Shown here one piece after another: positions 42,583-50,716 of a DNA stretch of 64,000 nucleotides. Source of the stretch: Pseudomonadota bacterium (lineage in GTDB: Bacteria; Pseudomonadota; Alphaproteobacteria; Azospirillales; Azospirillaceae); contig JAFAFA010000147.1 of NCBI GenBank assembly GCA_023423695.1, positions 24,711 through 88,710 on the forward strand. The letters run 5' to 3'. The notes beneath the pieces were generated by a model. That model saw only the letters and a program-made list of their open reading frames with translations, searched no databases and was not told the DNA's origin. How positions within the stretch are numbered: position 1 is the stretch's first letter; every line of letters begins with the position of its first letter. The position numbers and the translations under genes were made by a program.

Positions 42583-42777
42583 GGCTGGTCAGCTTTCTCG
42601 CACGGGATGTCGGGATCGGCGGTTCGGGCGGCAGGCTCCTGTGAGCGGTTGCAAGAAGAATGTCGCGGCACTGTGACGGTTTCTATCGCCCGAAGGTTTA
42701 GTCCATCGGCCATAGGGCAGGGTTTTCGCCCTTTTCGCCCCCATCTTCGACCAAAGGAGGAGGGGCAAGGGAGCGGA

Positions 42778-43335
42778 TCACATCACGACGCCGACCAGCC
42801 GCCTCAGCGCGTCGCGCGCTTCCCCGTCCAGAACCGGCAGTCCGCCACGGGCGTCCAGCATATAGGCGCTGGGATCGGACAACGTGCGCATGGCGAATCC
42901 GACCACGGCCGGCGGTTCGGTGCTGAGCGGCTGCGACTCGTAGACGGGGGTGAAACTGCAGCCGGCAAGCAGCGCCCGGATCATCAGCGCTTCGTCGGAG
43001 GACGCGCCGGCCGCCGGAGTGTTGATGCCGAACAGCAGCCGTTCCGCCTCCGCCTCCGTCACCAGCCCGCGTTCCAGCAGGATGTCCACCATGGCGGAAC
43101 TGGTCATCACCGGCGCGGCACGTCCCTTCCAGCAGAAGCGGCCGTCGTCCCAGCCGACGTCCAGGCTGCGGAAGATCATGTGCGGTTCGCCGCCGCCGGG
43201 CGCACCGGCGACGATGTAATTGACCCGCAGCAGGCCGTTCCAGGCACCGGCCGGTGCGACGATGCTGGACACGCCGCACCGGGTCAGGCGCAGGTAGGTG
43301 TCGTTGATGCCCGACGGTTCGAAATCGAAAAGCAT
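42778..43335 (-). CDS. Hypothetical 185-residue cytosolic protein
   Basis: Not recognised. It starts MLFDFEPSGINDTYLRLTRC, has no signal peptide or membrane span, and shows a mixed alpha/beta pattern with IVAPAGAWNGLLRVNYIVAG, IFRSLDVGWDDGRFCWKG and LVTEAEAERLLFGIN. Codon use matches its neighbours and no better frame exists on either strand. It lies 203 bases downstream of the ccoG stop on the same strand. Confidence 0.65.
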   Translation of the reverse strand: MLFDFEPSGINDTYLRLTRCGVSSIVAPAGAWNGLLRVNYIVAGAPGGGEPHMIFRSLDVGWDDGRFCWKGRAAPVMTSSAMVDILLERGLVTEAEAERLLFGINTPAAGASSDEALMIRALLAGCSFTPVYESQPLSTEPPAVVGFAMRTLSDPSAYMLDARGGLPVLDGEARDALRRLVGVVM

Positions 43336-43467
43336 GGCCTGTTCACCCCGCTGCCGGCCGGCCGGCCCGGTTTCCCGATTGCCCAGCCTTCGTTCGGTGA
43401 GTCAGGTGAGTGGCGGTTCGGCCCACGCAAACTGCCCATGCGGGTGCCCTCCCTTTGCGCAGAAATG

Positions 43468-43506
43468 CGAAAGGCGGTAGGCCGATCCGCCGGCCACCGC
43501 CTTTCG
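43468..43506 (-). terminator. Stem-loop after ccoG
   Basis: An 11-bp perfect stem, CGAAAGGCGGT (43468-43478) with ACCGCCTTTCG (43496-43506), 33 bases beyond the ccoG stop on the minus strand. The loop contains GGCC on both sides, which can extend the stem. No T-run. Confidence 0.55.
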
Positions 43507-43538
43507 ACTCCGCGCCAACGGAGGGTATCCGTGACGGA

Positions 43539-45017
43539 TTATTGGTTCGCCGGCCCCATGAACACGCTGTCGCGGCTGTTCTTTTCGGCTGTGACGGTGT
43601 CGGACAGCTGGAAGGTCAGCGGCAGCGAGGTGGCGGCGACCTCCCCGCGGGGAGCCGTCACATAGACGCGGTAGGTGGCGACGCTGTCCGGCTCCGCCGA
43701 GATGGTGGCGGTGTGGGCGGCGCTCTCCGCCTCGCTCTCGCCGATCACCTTGATGTCGGCAGCGGACAGGCCGACGACGCTGAGGGTGTAGGAGCGGTTC
43801 TGGCGGGTCTTGTTGGCGACCTTGAAGGTGTAGGCGTTGCGGATCGACCCGTCCGACAGCGTGACAAACAGGGGCGCGCGGTCGCGCAGGACTGTGATGT
43901 TCAGGCTGGGGCGCAGCGCGAAGCTCCAGGCCATGGCGCCGCCGATGACCAGCATCAGCAGGGCGTAGACGATCACGCGCGGACGGATCAGGCGCCATTG
44001 ATAGGTCTTGCCGGACGCGCGGGTGTCCTGGGCCGCCAGCGAATCGAAGGCAATCAGGCGGGTGGGCAGGCCCTGCTGGATCATGATGGTGTCGCAGGCG
44101 TCGACGCACAGGCCGCAGTTGATGCAGTCGGCCTGTTCGCCGGTGCGCACGTCGATCCCCATCGGGCAGACCTGGACGCACTGGCCGCAGTCGATGCAGT
44201 CGCCGAATCCCTGGGCGCGCCGTTCGTCCCAGCTCTGCGACTTGCGCTTCGGCCCGCGGTTGTCGCCGCGGTCGGCCTGATAGGTGACGACTAGCGAGTG
44301 TTCGTCCAGCATCGCGGTCTGGATGCGCGGCCAGGGGCACATGTACATGCACATCTGCTCGCGCGTCCAGCCGGCCATCACATAGGTCATGCCGACGAAG
44401 ATGGCGAAGAAGGACGTCGCCTCGTAGCTGGCCTGGAAGGTCAGCAGATCGCGCAGCAGGGCCGGGGCGTCGGTGAAATAGGCGAGGAAGCCGAAACCGG
44501 TGACGAGGCTGAGCGCCATCCAGCCCGCATGCTTGCCCGCCTTGCGCAGGATCTTGCGCATGGTCCAGGGCTGCTTTTCCATGCGGATGCGTTCCGCCCG
44601 GTCGCCTTCGAAGACGCGCTCGATCCAGACGAACAGGTCGGTCCACACCGTATGCGGACAGGCGAAGCCGCACCAGACGCGTCCGGCCAGCGCCGTCGCC
44701 AGGAACAGGCCCAGCGCCGCCACGATCAGGATGCCGGTGAGGTAGTAGATCTCCTGCGGCCAGATCTCGATCCAGAACAGGAAGAATCGCGGGGTCGTCA
44801 GGTCGAACAGCACCGCCTGGGCCGGGGCTTCCGGCCCGCGTTCCCACCGGATCCAGGGGGCGATGAAGAACAGCACCAGAAGAACGGAGAAGGTCACGGT
44901 TTTAAGGCGCCGATAGAGCCCCTTGACCGATTTCGGGTGAATCGTCTTATGGCTTTCGTACAGCGGAACCTTGGCTGGTTGGGCTGATCCCTGCTGAACG
45001 ATGCTTCCGTCTGGCAT
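43539..45017 (-). CDS. ccoG: Cytochrome cbb3 oxidase accessory protein CcoG (FixG/RdxA)
   Basis: A 492-residue inner-membrane ferredoxin-like protein required for copper handling in cbb3 oxidase assembly. Spans lie at about 45-65, 88-112, 160-182, 195-215 and 345-365. Two 4Fe-4S clusters are CIDCGQCVQVCPMGIDVRTG (about 265-284) and CINCGLCVDAC (about 289). The additional motif CGFACPHTVW and CMYMCPWPRIQ (conserved CxxxCP) are present. The C-terminal Ig-like domain is periplasmic. ATG at 45017. An FNR/FixK-like box lies 66-81 bases upstream; ccoNOPQ are not in the window. Confidence 0.95.
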   Translation of the reverse strand: MPDGSIVQQGSAQPAKVPLYESHKTIHPKSVKGLYRRLKTVTFSVLLVLFFIAPWIRWERGPEAPAQAVLFDLTTPRFFLFWIEIWPQEIYYLTGILIVAALGLFLATALAGRVWCGFACPHTVWTDLFVWIERVFEGDRAERIRMEKQPWTMRKILRKAGKHAGWMALSLVTGFGFLAYFTDAPALLRDLLTFQASYEATSFFAIFVGMTYVMAGWTREQMCMYMCPWPRIQTAMLDEHSLVVTYQADRGDNRGPKRKSQSWDERRAQGFGDCIDCGQCVQVCPMGIDVRTGEQADCINCGLCVDACDTIMIQQGLPTRLIAFDSLAAQDTRASGKTYQWRLIRPRVIVYALLMLVIGGAMAWSFALRPSLNITVLRDRAPLFVTLSDGSIRNAYTFKVANKTRQNRSYTLSVVGLSAADIKVIGESEAESAAHTATISAEPDSVATYRVYVTAPRGEVAATSLPLTFQLSDTVTAEKNSRDSVFMGPANQ

Positions 45018-45082
45018 GTCGATGCGCCTGATTTCCGAATTCCACGTTGGCGCGGAGCATAGTCGACCACCAGTGCGGCGCG

Positions 45083-45098
45083 TTTGACCTCTGTCAAA
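45083..45098 (-). promoter_or_regulatory. FNR/FixK-type anaerobox upstream of ccoG
   Basis: TTTGAC-CTCT-GTCAAA is a 6-bp perfect inverted repeat with four-base spacing, matching the TTGAN-N4-NTCAA form bound by FNR/FixK family regulators. If it is centred at -41.5, transcription would start near 45049, about 32 bases before the ATG. Low-oxygen induction of ccoG is the expected logic. Confidence 0.75.
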
Positions 45099-45258
45099 CT
45101 GCACCGATATTTTGAAAGCCCCTGTTTTCCTGAGGCCTTCCGCCGGTTCGAGGGTTCCGCGGTCCGGGTTCCGTTAATACTGTGCAGCCACCGTCGCCGA
45201 CAAGCTCATTATTTGCTCGATACGGAGGAATGACGAACAATACTGCTACTACACTGTA

Positions 45259-45684
45259 TCAAAACGCGACTATCAGCGCGACGTACCGTCCGAGCTTGCC
45301 GATCGTGACCAGCAGCAGAAACAGGCGCAGATCGACGCGCAGGATGCCGGCGACCAGGGTCAGCGGATCGCCGATGAAGGGAACCCAGGCCAGCAGAAGC
45401 GACCAGACGCCGGAGCGCTGGTACCATCCGGTGGCCCGTTCCACCAGACGGCGCGACACCGGGAACCAGCGGCGGTCCTGGAAATGCATCAGATAGCGGC
45501 CGAGAGCCCAGTTGACCGTCGATCCCGCCACGTTTCCGATGGTCGCCACCAGAATCAGGAGCCCGTCGTGATAGTTGCCCGAAGCATGCAGCCCGGCCAG
45601 CAGAAGCTCGGACTGGGCAGGAAAAATCGTCGCGGCCGCCAGCGCAACAAGGAACAAACTGCCATAGGCCGCGATGTCCGACAT
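45259..45684 (-). CDS. YqaA/DedA-family small membrane protein
   Basis: A 141-residue SNARE-associated-type protein with four hydrophobic segments. The start MSDIAAYGSLFLVALAAATI is followed by FPAQSELLLAGLHASGNY, the family motif GNVAGSTVNWALGRYLMHF, RSGVWSLLLAWVPFIGDPLT and VDLRLFLLLVTIGKLGRYVA. YqaA homologues are inner-membrane proteins of undefined role, related to DedA lipid carriers. AAAGGA precedes the ATG. Confidence 0.9.
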   Translation of the reverse strand: MSDIAAYGSLFLVALAAATIFPAQSELLLAGLHASGNYHDGLLILVATIGNVAGSTVNWALGRYLMHFQDRRWFPVSRRLVERATGWYQRSGVWSLLLAWVPFIGDPLTLVAGILRVDLRLFLLLVTIGKLGRYVALIVAF

Positions 45685-45948
45685 CGTGCAAATCCTTTCC
45701 CGGCCAACGGTTTGGCTGTTACGCTTCGCTGTCTGGCGCAGGATTAGGCGTCGGGCAGACGCAAAATCAAGAGGTTCACCGGCGGCGTCCGGCGGGTGCG
45801 GCTGCGTGATGGCCCTTGCCCGGCAACCGTCAAGTGACAAGAATGGTGCTGCGATCCGCACAGCGTGTCCGCCCGGAAGCTTTTGCTCGCCGGCTGTCGC
45901 GACGGTCATCGCACACAGGCCCGATCGGCGGTGGGAGAAAGCACGCGC

Positions 45949-47850
45949 ATGGGGGAAACCGGGTTCGCCCGCTTCGACGCCGACGAACATCTGGTCTGGA
46001 CCAATGCCGCGTTCGCGGCCCGGTTCGCCGTGCCTGCCGCCGGGGCGCCCGATGCGCCGTTCCATGCGACGCTCGACGCACTTCTCGCCGGTCTTCTCGG
46101 GCTGTCCGGAATCGACGACCTGCGCCGCGGCCATGCCGTGACGCGGGCGTTTCCCGACGGCGCCACGGTCACGCTGGCGCTTGGTGCGGGCGCGCCGGGG
46201 GAAAGCCTGCTGACGGCCATCGAGGCTGCCGGTCAGGCGGAAATCCCCTCGGAGCGGGAACCCTGGGCGAAGACCAGCCTCGTCCTCGACTGTCTCAGCC
46301 AAGGCGTGATGGCGTTCGACTGCGATCTGCGGCTGGTCGCGTGGAACCGGCGCGTGCTGGAGCTGCTTTTCATCGACCCGGATTTCCCGCGCTATGCCCA
46401 GCCCTACGAGACCGTGGTGCGCCACATCGCGGAACAGGGCGGCTATGGCCGCGGCGACGTCGACGATCTGGTGGCGCAGCGGCTGGACTACATCCGCAAC
46501 GCGTCCTGGCCCTTCTACAACGAGCGGGTGCGGCCGGACGGCGTGGTCATCGAGACGGTGACCCTGCCGCTGCCGGACGGCGGCTTCGTCACCACCTACA
46601 CCGACATCACCCAGCGCAAGCAGGCCGAACGGGAGCTTGCCGCCAGCCGCGAACTGTTCGAGCTGGCGATCCGCGCCGCGCGGGAGGGCATCTCGCAATG
46701 GGACCTGCGCACGGGCGAGGTGTGGTTCTCCCCGCAATGGTGGGGTCTGCTGGGCTATGGCGAGACCGAGATGGAGAACAGCCGCCGCCGCTGGGAAGAG
46801 CTGATCCACGCCGACGACCGCGCCGCCGCGCTGGAGATGGTGGCGGAACTGGCGTCAGGCCGGCGTTCCGAAAGCCGGTTGCTGCAGCGGTTCCGCCACC
46901 GGTCGGGCGCGACGGTCTTCCTGGAGACCCGCGCACTGGCCGTGGCGGGCAGCGACGGCCGGACTTTCCGCATCGTCGGCTCCCACACCGACGTGACCGA
47001 GAGCGTCCGCGCGGCGGAAGCCGTCCGCGCTGCCAAGGAGGAGGCCGAACGCGCCCTGCAGGATTTGAAGGAGGCGCAGGTCCAGCTGATCCAGGCGGAG
47101 AAGATGGCCGCGCTCGGCTCCCTCGTGGCCGGCGTGACGCACGAGATCAACACGCCGGTCGGCATCGCCCTGACCGGCGCCTCGCTGCTGGCGGAAAAGA
47201 CGCGGGGCCTGCGCCGCCTGTTCGAAGCCGGTTCGCTGCGGCGCGGCGACTTCGCCGAGTTCATCGACATTGCGGACGAAGCGACGCAGCTGATGCTGCT
47301 GAATGTCGAGCGCGCCACCCGCCTGATCCAGAGCTTCAAACAGATCGCTGTCGATCAGGCCAGCGAGGAACGCCGCGTCTTCGAACTGAACCATTATATT
47401 CACGAGGTCCTGCGCAGCCTGGGAATGCGCATTCGCCGCAGCGGACATGCCGTCGCCGTCCATTGCCCGGAAGACCTGATGCTGGACAGCTATCCCGGCG
47501 TGATCAGCCAGATCCTGACCAATTTCGTCATCAACTCCATCCTGCACGGCTACGATCCGGGCGTGCGCGGCCGGCTGACCGTGACGGTCACGCTGGCCGG
47601 GGGGGAGGTGGAGCTGGTCTATGCCGACGACGGCCGAGGCATCCCGGCAGACCTGCACGGCCGGGTCTTCGAGCCCTTCTTCACCACCAGCCGTGACCGT
47701 GGCGGCAGCGGGCTGGGGTTGAACATCGTCTACACGCTGGTCACGCGCACCCTGCGCGGCCGGTTGCGGCTGGACAGCGCACCGGGGACCGGAACGGCCT
47801 TCACGCTGCGGTTCCCGCGCGTCACGCCGGCAGACCCGCTGCCGCTGTAG
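45949..47850 (+). CDS. Soluble PAS-domain sensor histidine kinase
   Basis: A 633-residue kinase without membrane spans. The N-terminal ~110 residues are unassigned. A PAS_7-type domain is ~118-245 (LSQGVMAFDCDLRLVAWNRR), and a PAS_3 domain ~260-380 (EGISQWDLRTGEVWFSPQWW, WEELIHADDR). The linker coiled coil leads to the H-box SLVAGVTHEINTPVGIAL (about 418) and an HATPase domain (NFVINSILHGY, DDGRGIP, GGSGLGLNIVY). The partner response regulator is not adjacent. GGGAGAAAG fixes the ATG at 45949. Confidence 0.92.
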   Translation: MGETGFARFDADEHLVWTNAAFAARFAVPAAGAPDAPFHATLDALLAGLLGLSGIDDLRRGHAVTRAFPDGATVTLALGAGAPGESLLTAIEAAGQAEIPSEREPWAKTSLVLDCLSQGVMAFDCDLRLVAWNRRVLELLFIDPDFPRYAQPYETVVRHIAEQGGYGRGDVDDLVAQRLDYIRNASWPFYNERVRPDGVVIETVTLPLPDGGFVTTYTDITQRKQAERELAASRELFELAIRAAREGISQWDLRTGEVWFSPQWWGLLGYGETEMENSRRRWEELIHADDRAAALEMVAELASGRRSESRLLQRFRHRSGATVFLETRALAVAGSDGRTFRIVGSHTDVTESVRAAEAVRAAKEEAERALQDLKEAQVQLIQAEKMAALGSLVAGVTHEINTPVGIALTGASLLAEKTRGLRRLFEAGSLRRGDFAEFIDIADEATQLMLLNVERATRLIQSFKQIAVDQASEERRVFELNHYIHEVLRSLGMRIRRSGHAVAVHCPEDLMLDSYPGVISQILTNFVINSILHGYDPGVRGRLTVTVTLAGGEVELVYADDGRGIPADLHGRVFEPFFTTSRDRGGSGLGLNIVYTLVTRTLRGRLRLDSAPGTGTAFTLRFPRVTPADPLPL

Positions 47851-47920
47851 CTGTGCGCGACAGGCTTTTCAAATTCGGGATTTGAGACGCTGGGATTCGA
47901 TCACGGCACCACCATGACGT

Positions 47921-47962
47921 GGTCGTCTGCTGTCGGTCGTCTGCTGTCAGTGGTCTGCTGCG
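47921..47962 (+). repeat. 14-bp tandem repeat, three copies
   Basis: GGTCGTCTGCTGTC occurs twice exactly (47921-47934, 47935-47948), followed by a diverged third copy AGTGGTCTGCTGCG (47949-47962). It is non-coding, between the histidine kinase and the LysR gene, at the left edge of the decayed region. Confidence 0.85.
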
Positions 47963-48065
47963 GCGCACGGGCGGTGTGGGAGGCTATTGTCCGTGCCAGT
48001 GTCGAACCGCCCTTCCTGCCGCCCCGACTTTAATCCAATCCAATTCAGGGTCGCTTTATCATGCC

Positions 48066-49010
48066 TCATTGCCCTTGAGACGTCTGCAATGCGGTCCCGC
48101 CGGTCCGCGATGTCGACTGGACCAGCATGTCCTTGATGACATCGAGGAATGCCCGCAATGGCGGCGGAACGGCGCGATGCCCGGGGTAGTAAACCGCCAC
48201 CCTCTCCGGCTCGTGCATCCAGGCGGACAGCACGGTTCGCACCCTCCCCTCCACGAGGGCGGCTTCCGCAGCCCAGCTCGCCACATACGCGATCCCCAAG
48301 CCCTGCACGGCCGCGTTCACCATCAGCTCCTCATCGTCGAGAACCACAGGTCCGTCGACATCGATGGTCAGCTCTTGCCCGGCCCGCTCGAACTCCCATC
48401 GGTACAGCCTGCCGCTCGGCATGCGGTGGCCAATGCAGCGATGGTACCGGAGATCGTCCGGAGTTGTCGGCTCACCGGCGCGATCGAGATAGGCCGGGGA
48501 TGCGACACAGACGAACCCCATCGGCACAGGGAGGGGCACCGCAATCATGTCCTTCGGAATGGAGTCGATAAGACGGACGCCGGCATCGAAGCCGCCCGAT
48601 ACGATGTCGATCAGCCGCCCCTCGACGACCAGATCCACCGTCACGTCGGGGAACCGTTCCGCCACGCGCGGGAGGATGTCGCGGACGAGAACGGCCGCGG
48701 CCACCCGCGGTGCGTTAATCCGAACTCGGCCTGCCACATTGCCTCGAAAGGCGGTGGCTGCATCCAGCGCTTCATCCAGGGATGTCAGTGCCACTTGCAG
48801 ACGGCTGAGCAGTTCGAGCCCTGCTTCGGTCGGCGAGACGCTGCGGGTCGTCCGGTTGAGGAGACGGACGCCCAGCCGATCCTCAAGGCCCCGCATCGCG
48901 TGGCTCAGCGTGGATGGCGCCGTTCCGAGTTCATCCGCCGCGCGGCGAAAGCTGCGATGGGTGGCAACGGCCACGAAAGCGGTGAGATCGTTGAGGGAGG
49001 GGCGCGTCAT
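48066..49010 (-). CDS. LysR-family transcriptional regulator
   Basis: A 314-residue LTTR. The winged HTH is ~1-60 (LNDLTAFVAVATHRSFRRAA, then LGTAPSTLSHAMRGLEDRLG). The effector domain (~90-300) has DVTVDLVVEGRLIDIVSGGF and AAVQGLGIAYVASWAAEAAL. It belongs to the DsdA/AphB-like branch typical of Azospirillum regulators paired with oxidoreductases. Divergent from the RidA gene, which it probably controls. The ATG at 49010 matches the family start (MTRPSLNDLTAFV). Confidence 0.92.
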   Translation of the reverse strand: MTRPSLNDLTAFVAVATHRSFRRAADELGTAPSTLSHAMRGLEDRLGVRLLNRTTRSVSPTEAGLELLSRLQVALTSLDEALDAATAFRGNVAGRVRINAPRVAAAVLVRDILPRVAERFPDVTVDLVVEGRLIDIVSGGFDAGVRLIDSIPKDMIAVPLPVPMGFVCVASPAYLDRAGEPTTPDDLRYHRCIGHRMPSGRLYRWEFERAGQELTIDVDGPVVLDDEELMVNAAVQGLGIAYVASWAAEAALVEGRVRTVLSAWMHEPERVAVYYPGHRAVPPPLRAFLDVIKDMLVQSTSRTGGTALQTSQGQ

Positions 49011-49129
49011 TGATGGCGATTTTGCATCAACCCATGCTGATTTCAACGTCTAATCGCGCAGGCCCTGGGCTGCTATCTCCTGCTCCAGCGCGGCAGATGC
49101 CGATGCCCGATCCGCACAAGGAAACGTGA

Positions 49130-49528
49130 ATGTCCAAGCGCGACGCCATCTTCCCTGCCGGCCGGCAGGCTCTCTACGAGATTCACCGCTACTCCGCTGG
49201 CATCCGATCCGGTGATCTGCTCTTTGTCTCGGGGCAGGTGGGCGGCCGCGAGGACGGCTCGCCCGAGCCCGACTTCGCAAAGCAGGTTCAACTGGCTTTC
49301 GACAACCTAGGCGAGGTTCTGAAAGCGGCCGGCGCCACGTTCGACGACATCGTGGACTTGACCACCTTCCACACCGATCCGGAGACCCAGTTCGAAGTCG
49401 TCATGTCTGTCAAAGACAAGGTGTTCCCTCGGAAGCCCTATCCCAATTGGACCGCTGTCGGAGTGAACTGGCTTGCCGGCTTCGACTTCGAGATCAAGGT
49501 GATCGCACGGGTCCCGCAGACCGCCTGA
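49130..49528 (+). CDS. RidA/YjgF-family protein lacking the deaminase arginine
   Basis: A 132-residue trimeric-type Rid protein (YSAGIRSGDLLFVSGQVGGR, QLAFDNLGEVLKAAGATFDD, VVMSVKDKVFPRKPYPNWTA). In true RidA, an Arg in the ...PARSCVEV... segment binds the imine substrate. Here that stretch reads YPNWTAVGVNWLA, with no Arg, so imine deamination is doubtful and it probably belongs to another Rid subfamily. It is followed at 25 bases by a dead oxidoreductase gene, its likely former operon partner. Confidence 0.9.
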   Translation: MSKRDAIFPAGRQALYEIHRYSAGIRSGDLLFVSGQVGGREDGSPEPDFAKQVQLAFDNLGEVLKAAGATFDDIVDLTTFHTDPETQFEVVMSVKDKVFPRKPYPNWTAVGVNWLAGFDFEIKVIARVPQTA

Positions 49529-49552
49529 ACCAACATACTGGAAAAACCAGCG

Positions 49553-49810
49553 ATAAAGGCTGCCGTTTACGGCGCGGCGGGCCATCCGCAGGAATTGCGG
49601 TACAGGGACGTTGCCGATCCTCCCTGTCCGCCCGATGGCGTACTGATCCGGGTTGAGGCCATTTCCATCGAAGGCGGCGATCTCATCGACCGGGCGTCCA
49701 CGACGCCGCCGTCACCAGGCTATGTTTGGGGGATGCCGCCGCGGGCGAGGTCTTCGCCGTCGGCCCGCAGGTTCGTGACCGGTTTGTCGGGCAGAAGCCG
49801 GAAACGCTTT
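49553..49810 (+). pseudogene. Zinc-type alcohol dehydrogenase/quinone oxidoreductase remnant
   Basis: The conceptual product begins (I/M)KAAVYGAAGHPQELRYRDV, CPPDGVLIRVEAISIEGGDL, IDRASTTPPSPGYV. It then shifts by one frame to VGDAAAGEVFAVGPQVRDRF and VGQK, the standard N-terminal ~85 residues of the family. The start codon has become ATA (49553), there is at least one frameshift near 49725, and the remaining ~240 residues are gone. It was evidently co-transcribed with the RidA gene. Confidence 0.85.
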
Positions 49811-49892
49811 CTCCTGGCATCCGCTTGAGTATCGCAACCGGGCCGCCCAATAGCGCAAGCTGGAGCGGACTGTCCAAATCGGGACATACTGG

Positions 49893-49953
49893 CCGCGCGA
49901 CCAGTGATTAGAACCGAAAATCACAACATCATCTGGATGTGCTGGTCGCGCGG
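49893..49953. repeat. 12-bp perfect inverted repeat
   Basis: CCGCGCGACCAG (49893-49904) and CTGGTCGCGCGG (49942-49953), 37 bases apart, in the non-coding stretch between the dehydrogenase remnant and tetR. Just before it lies TGTCC-N6-GGACA (49871-49886). It may be the end of an eroded insertion element or a regulatory hairpin; nothing else is recognised in 49811-50030. Confidence 0.5.
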
Positions 49954-50030
49954 GACGGGATGATCACTGCCGCTTCGGGCGCATGTGCGCTCACTACGCG
50001 ATAGGCGGGGGCACCATGCATAGGCGCCGA

Positions 50031-50630
50031 TCAGGCTTGGCCCTGCTGGTCCCCCTGCTTCCGTGGATGGCCCTCCACCAAAGCACGGGCGGCAAATCCA
50101 GCGTCCTCGAACCAACTGGCATCGCGGTGCACCAGCGATGCTGAGAAGGCGCCGTCGAGCAGCAGCAGGATCCGGCGTGCAAGAGATTGAGGATCTTCGA
50201 AGCCCCCAAGCTCCAGTTCCTCCGCAAGCCATGAGGCGAAGGCGCTTTTGTGGCGTGCGCCGATCTTCACCGCAGGATGACCCGGCAAGGCGGCGAGTTC
50301 CGCTGTGGTCCGCAAGAACCCGCAGCCCTTCCACTTCGGATGGCGCGCGCTGCGGGCAAGGCCGACGAAGATGGCTGCGACCTTCTCCCCGGCTCCGCCC
50401 TCCGCGTCGGCGAACCAGCGCGCCATCTGGGTCAGGTTGGGCTGGTCGCGCGCGTCGAGATAGGCGGCAACGAGGTCATCCTTGCTCTCGAAATGGTAAT
50501 AGAGCGTGCGCTTGGTGACGCCCGCCTTTTCGGCGACGGCATCGACGCTGACGCGGCCGATACCCTCCGCATAGAAGAGCTTGGAGGCGGCCTGGATGAT
50601 CCGCCCGCGCGTATCCGCATATCGTGGCAT
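50031..50630 (-). CDS. TetR-family repressor
   Basis: A 199-residue TetR protein. The HTH is ~5-50 (GRIIQAASKLFYAEGIGRVS, then VDAVAEKAGVTKRTLYYHFE). The ligand domain has TTAELAALPGHPAVKIGARH and LLLLDGAFSASLVHRDAS, similar to AcrR-like regulators. It is divergent from the enoyl-CoA hydratase gene, with a palindromic operator between them. ATG at 50630. Confidence 0.9.
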   Translation of the reverse strand: MPRYADTRGRIIQAASKLFYAEGIGRVSVDAVAEKAGVTKRTLYYHFESKDDLVAAYLDARDQPNLTQMARWFADAEGGAGEKVAAIFVGLARSARHPKWKGCGFLRTTAELAALPGHPAVKIGARHKSAFASWLAEELELGGFEDPQSLARRILLLLDGAFSASLVHRDASWFEDAGFAARALVEGHPRKQGDQQGQA

Positions 50631-50639
50631 GGCATGAAA

Positions 50640-50663
50640 AGTATACCGTACAGTGAGTATACT
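50640..50663. promoter_or_regulatory. TetR operator between tetR and the hydratase gene
   Basis: AGTATAC-N10-GTATACT, 7-bp arms, each containing the self-palindrome GTATAC. It starts 10 bases upstream of the tetR ATG and ends 54 bases before the hydratase ATG, well placed to repress both. Confidence 0.7.
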
Positions 50664-50716
50664 CAAGCGGCTTCGGCGGCGAACATGTCCTTCTTACCAG
50701 CGAGGAGGAGTCGACC

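Noticed and set aside
42385..43665. Long open plus-strand frame (about 426 codons) after the peroxidase
   Set aside because: It has no recognisable domain or good ribosome-binding site and lies antisense to the better-supported genes at 42412 and 42778 and to the end of ccoG; high GC produces such frames.
47890..47905. GCTGGGATTCGATC as a possible attachment-site copy of the tRNA-Tyr 3' end (GCTGGATTCGAACC)
   Set aside because: Only a short, imperfect match; not strong enough to call an att site.
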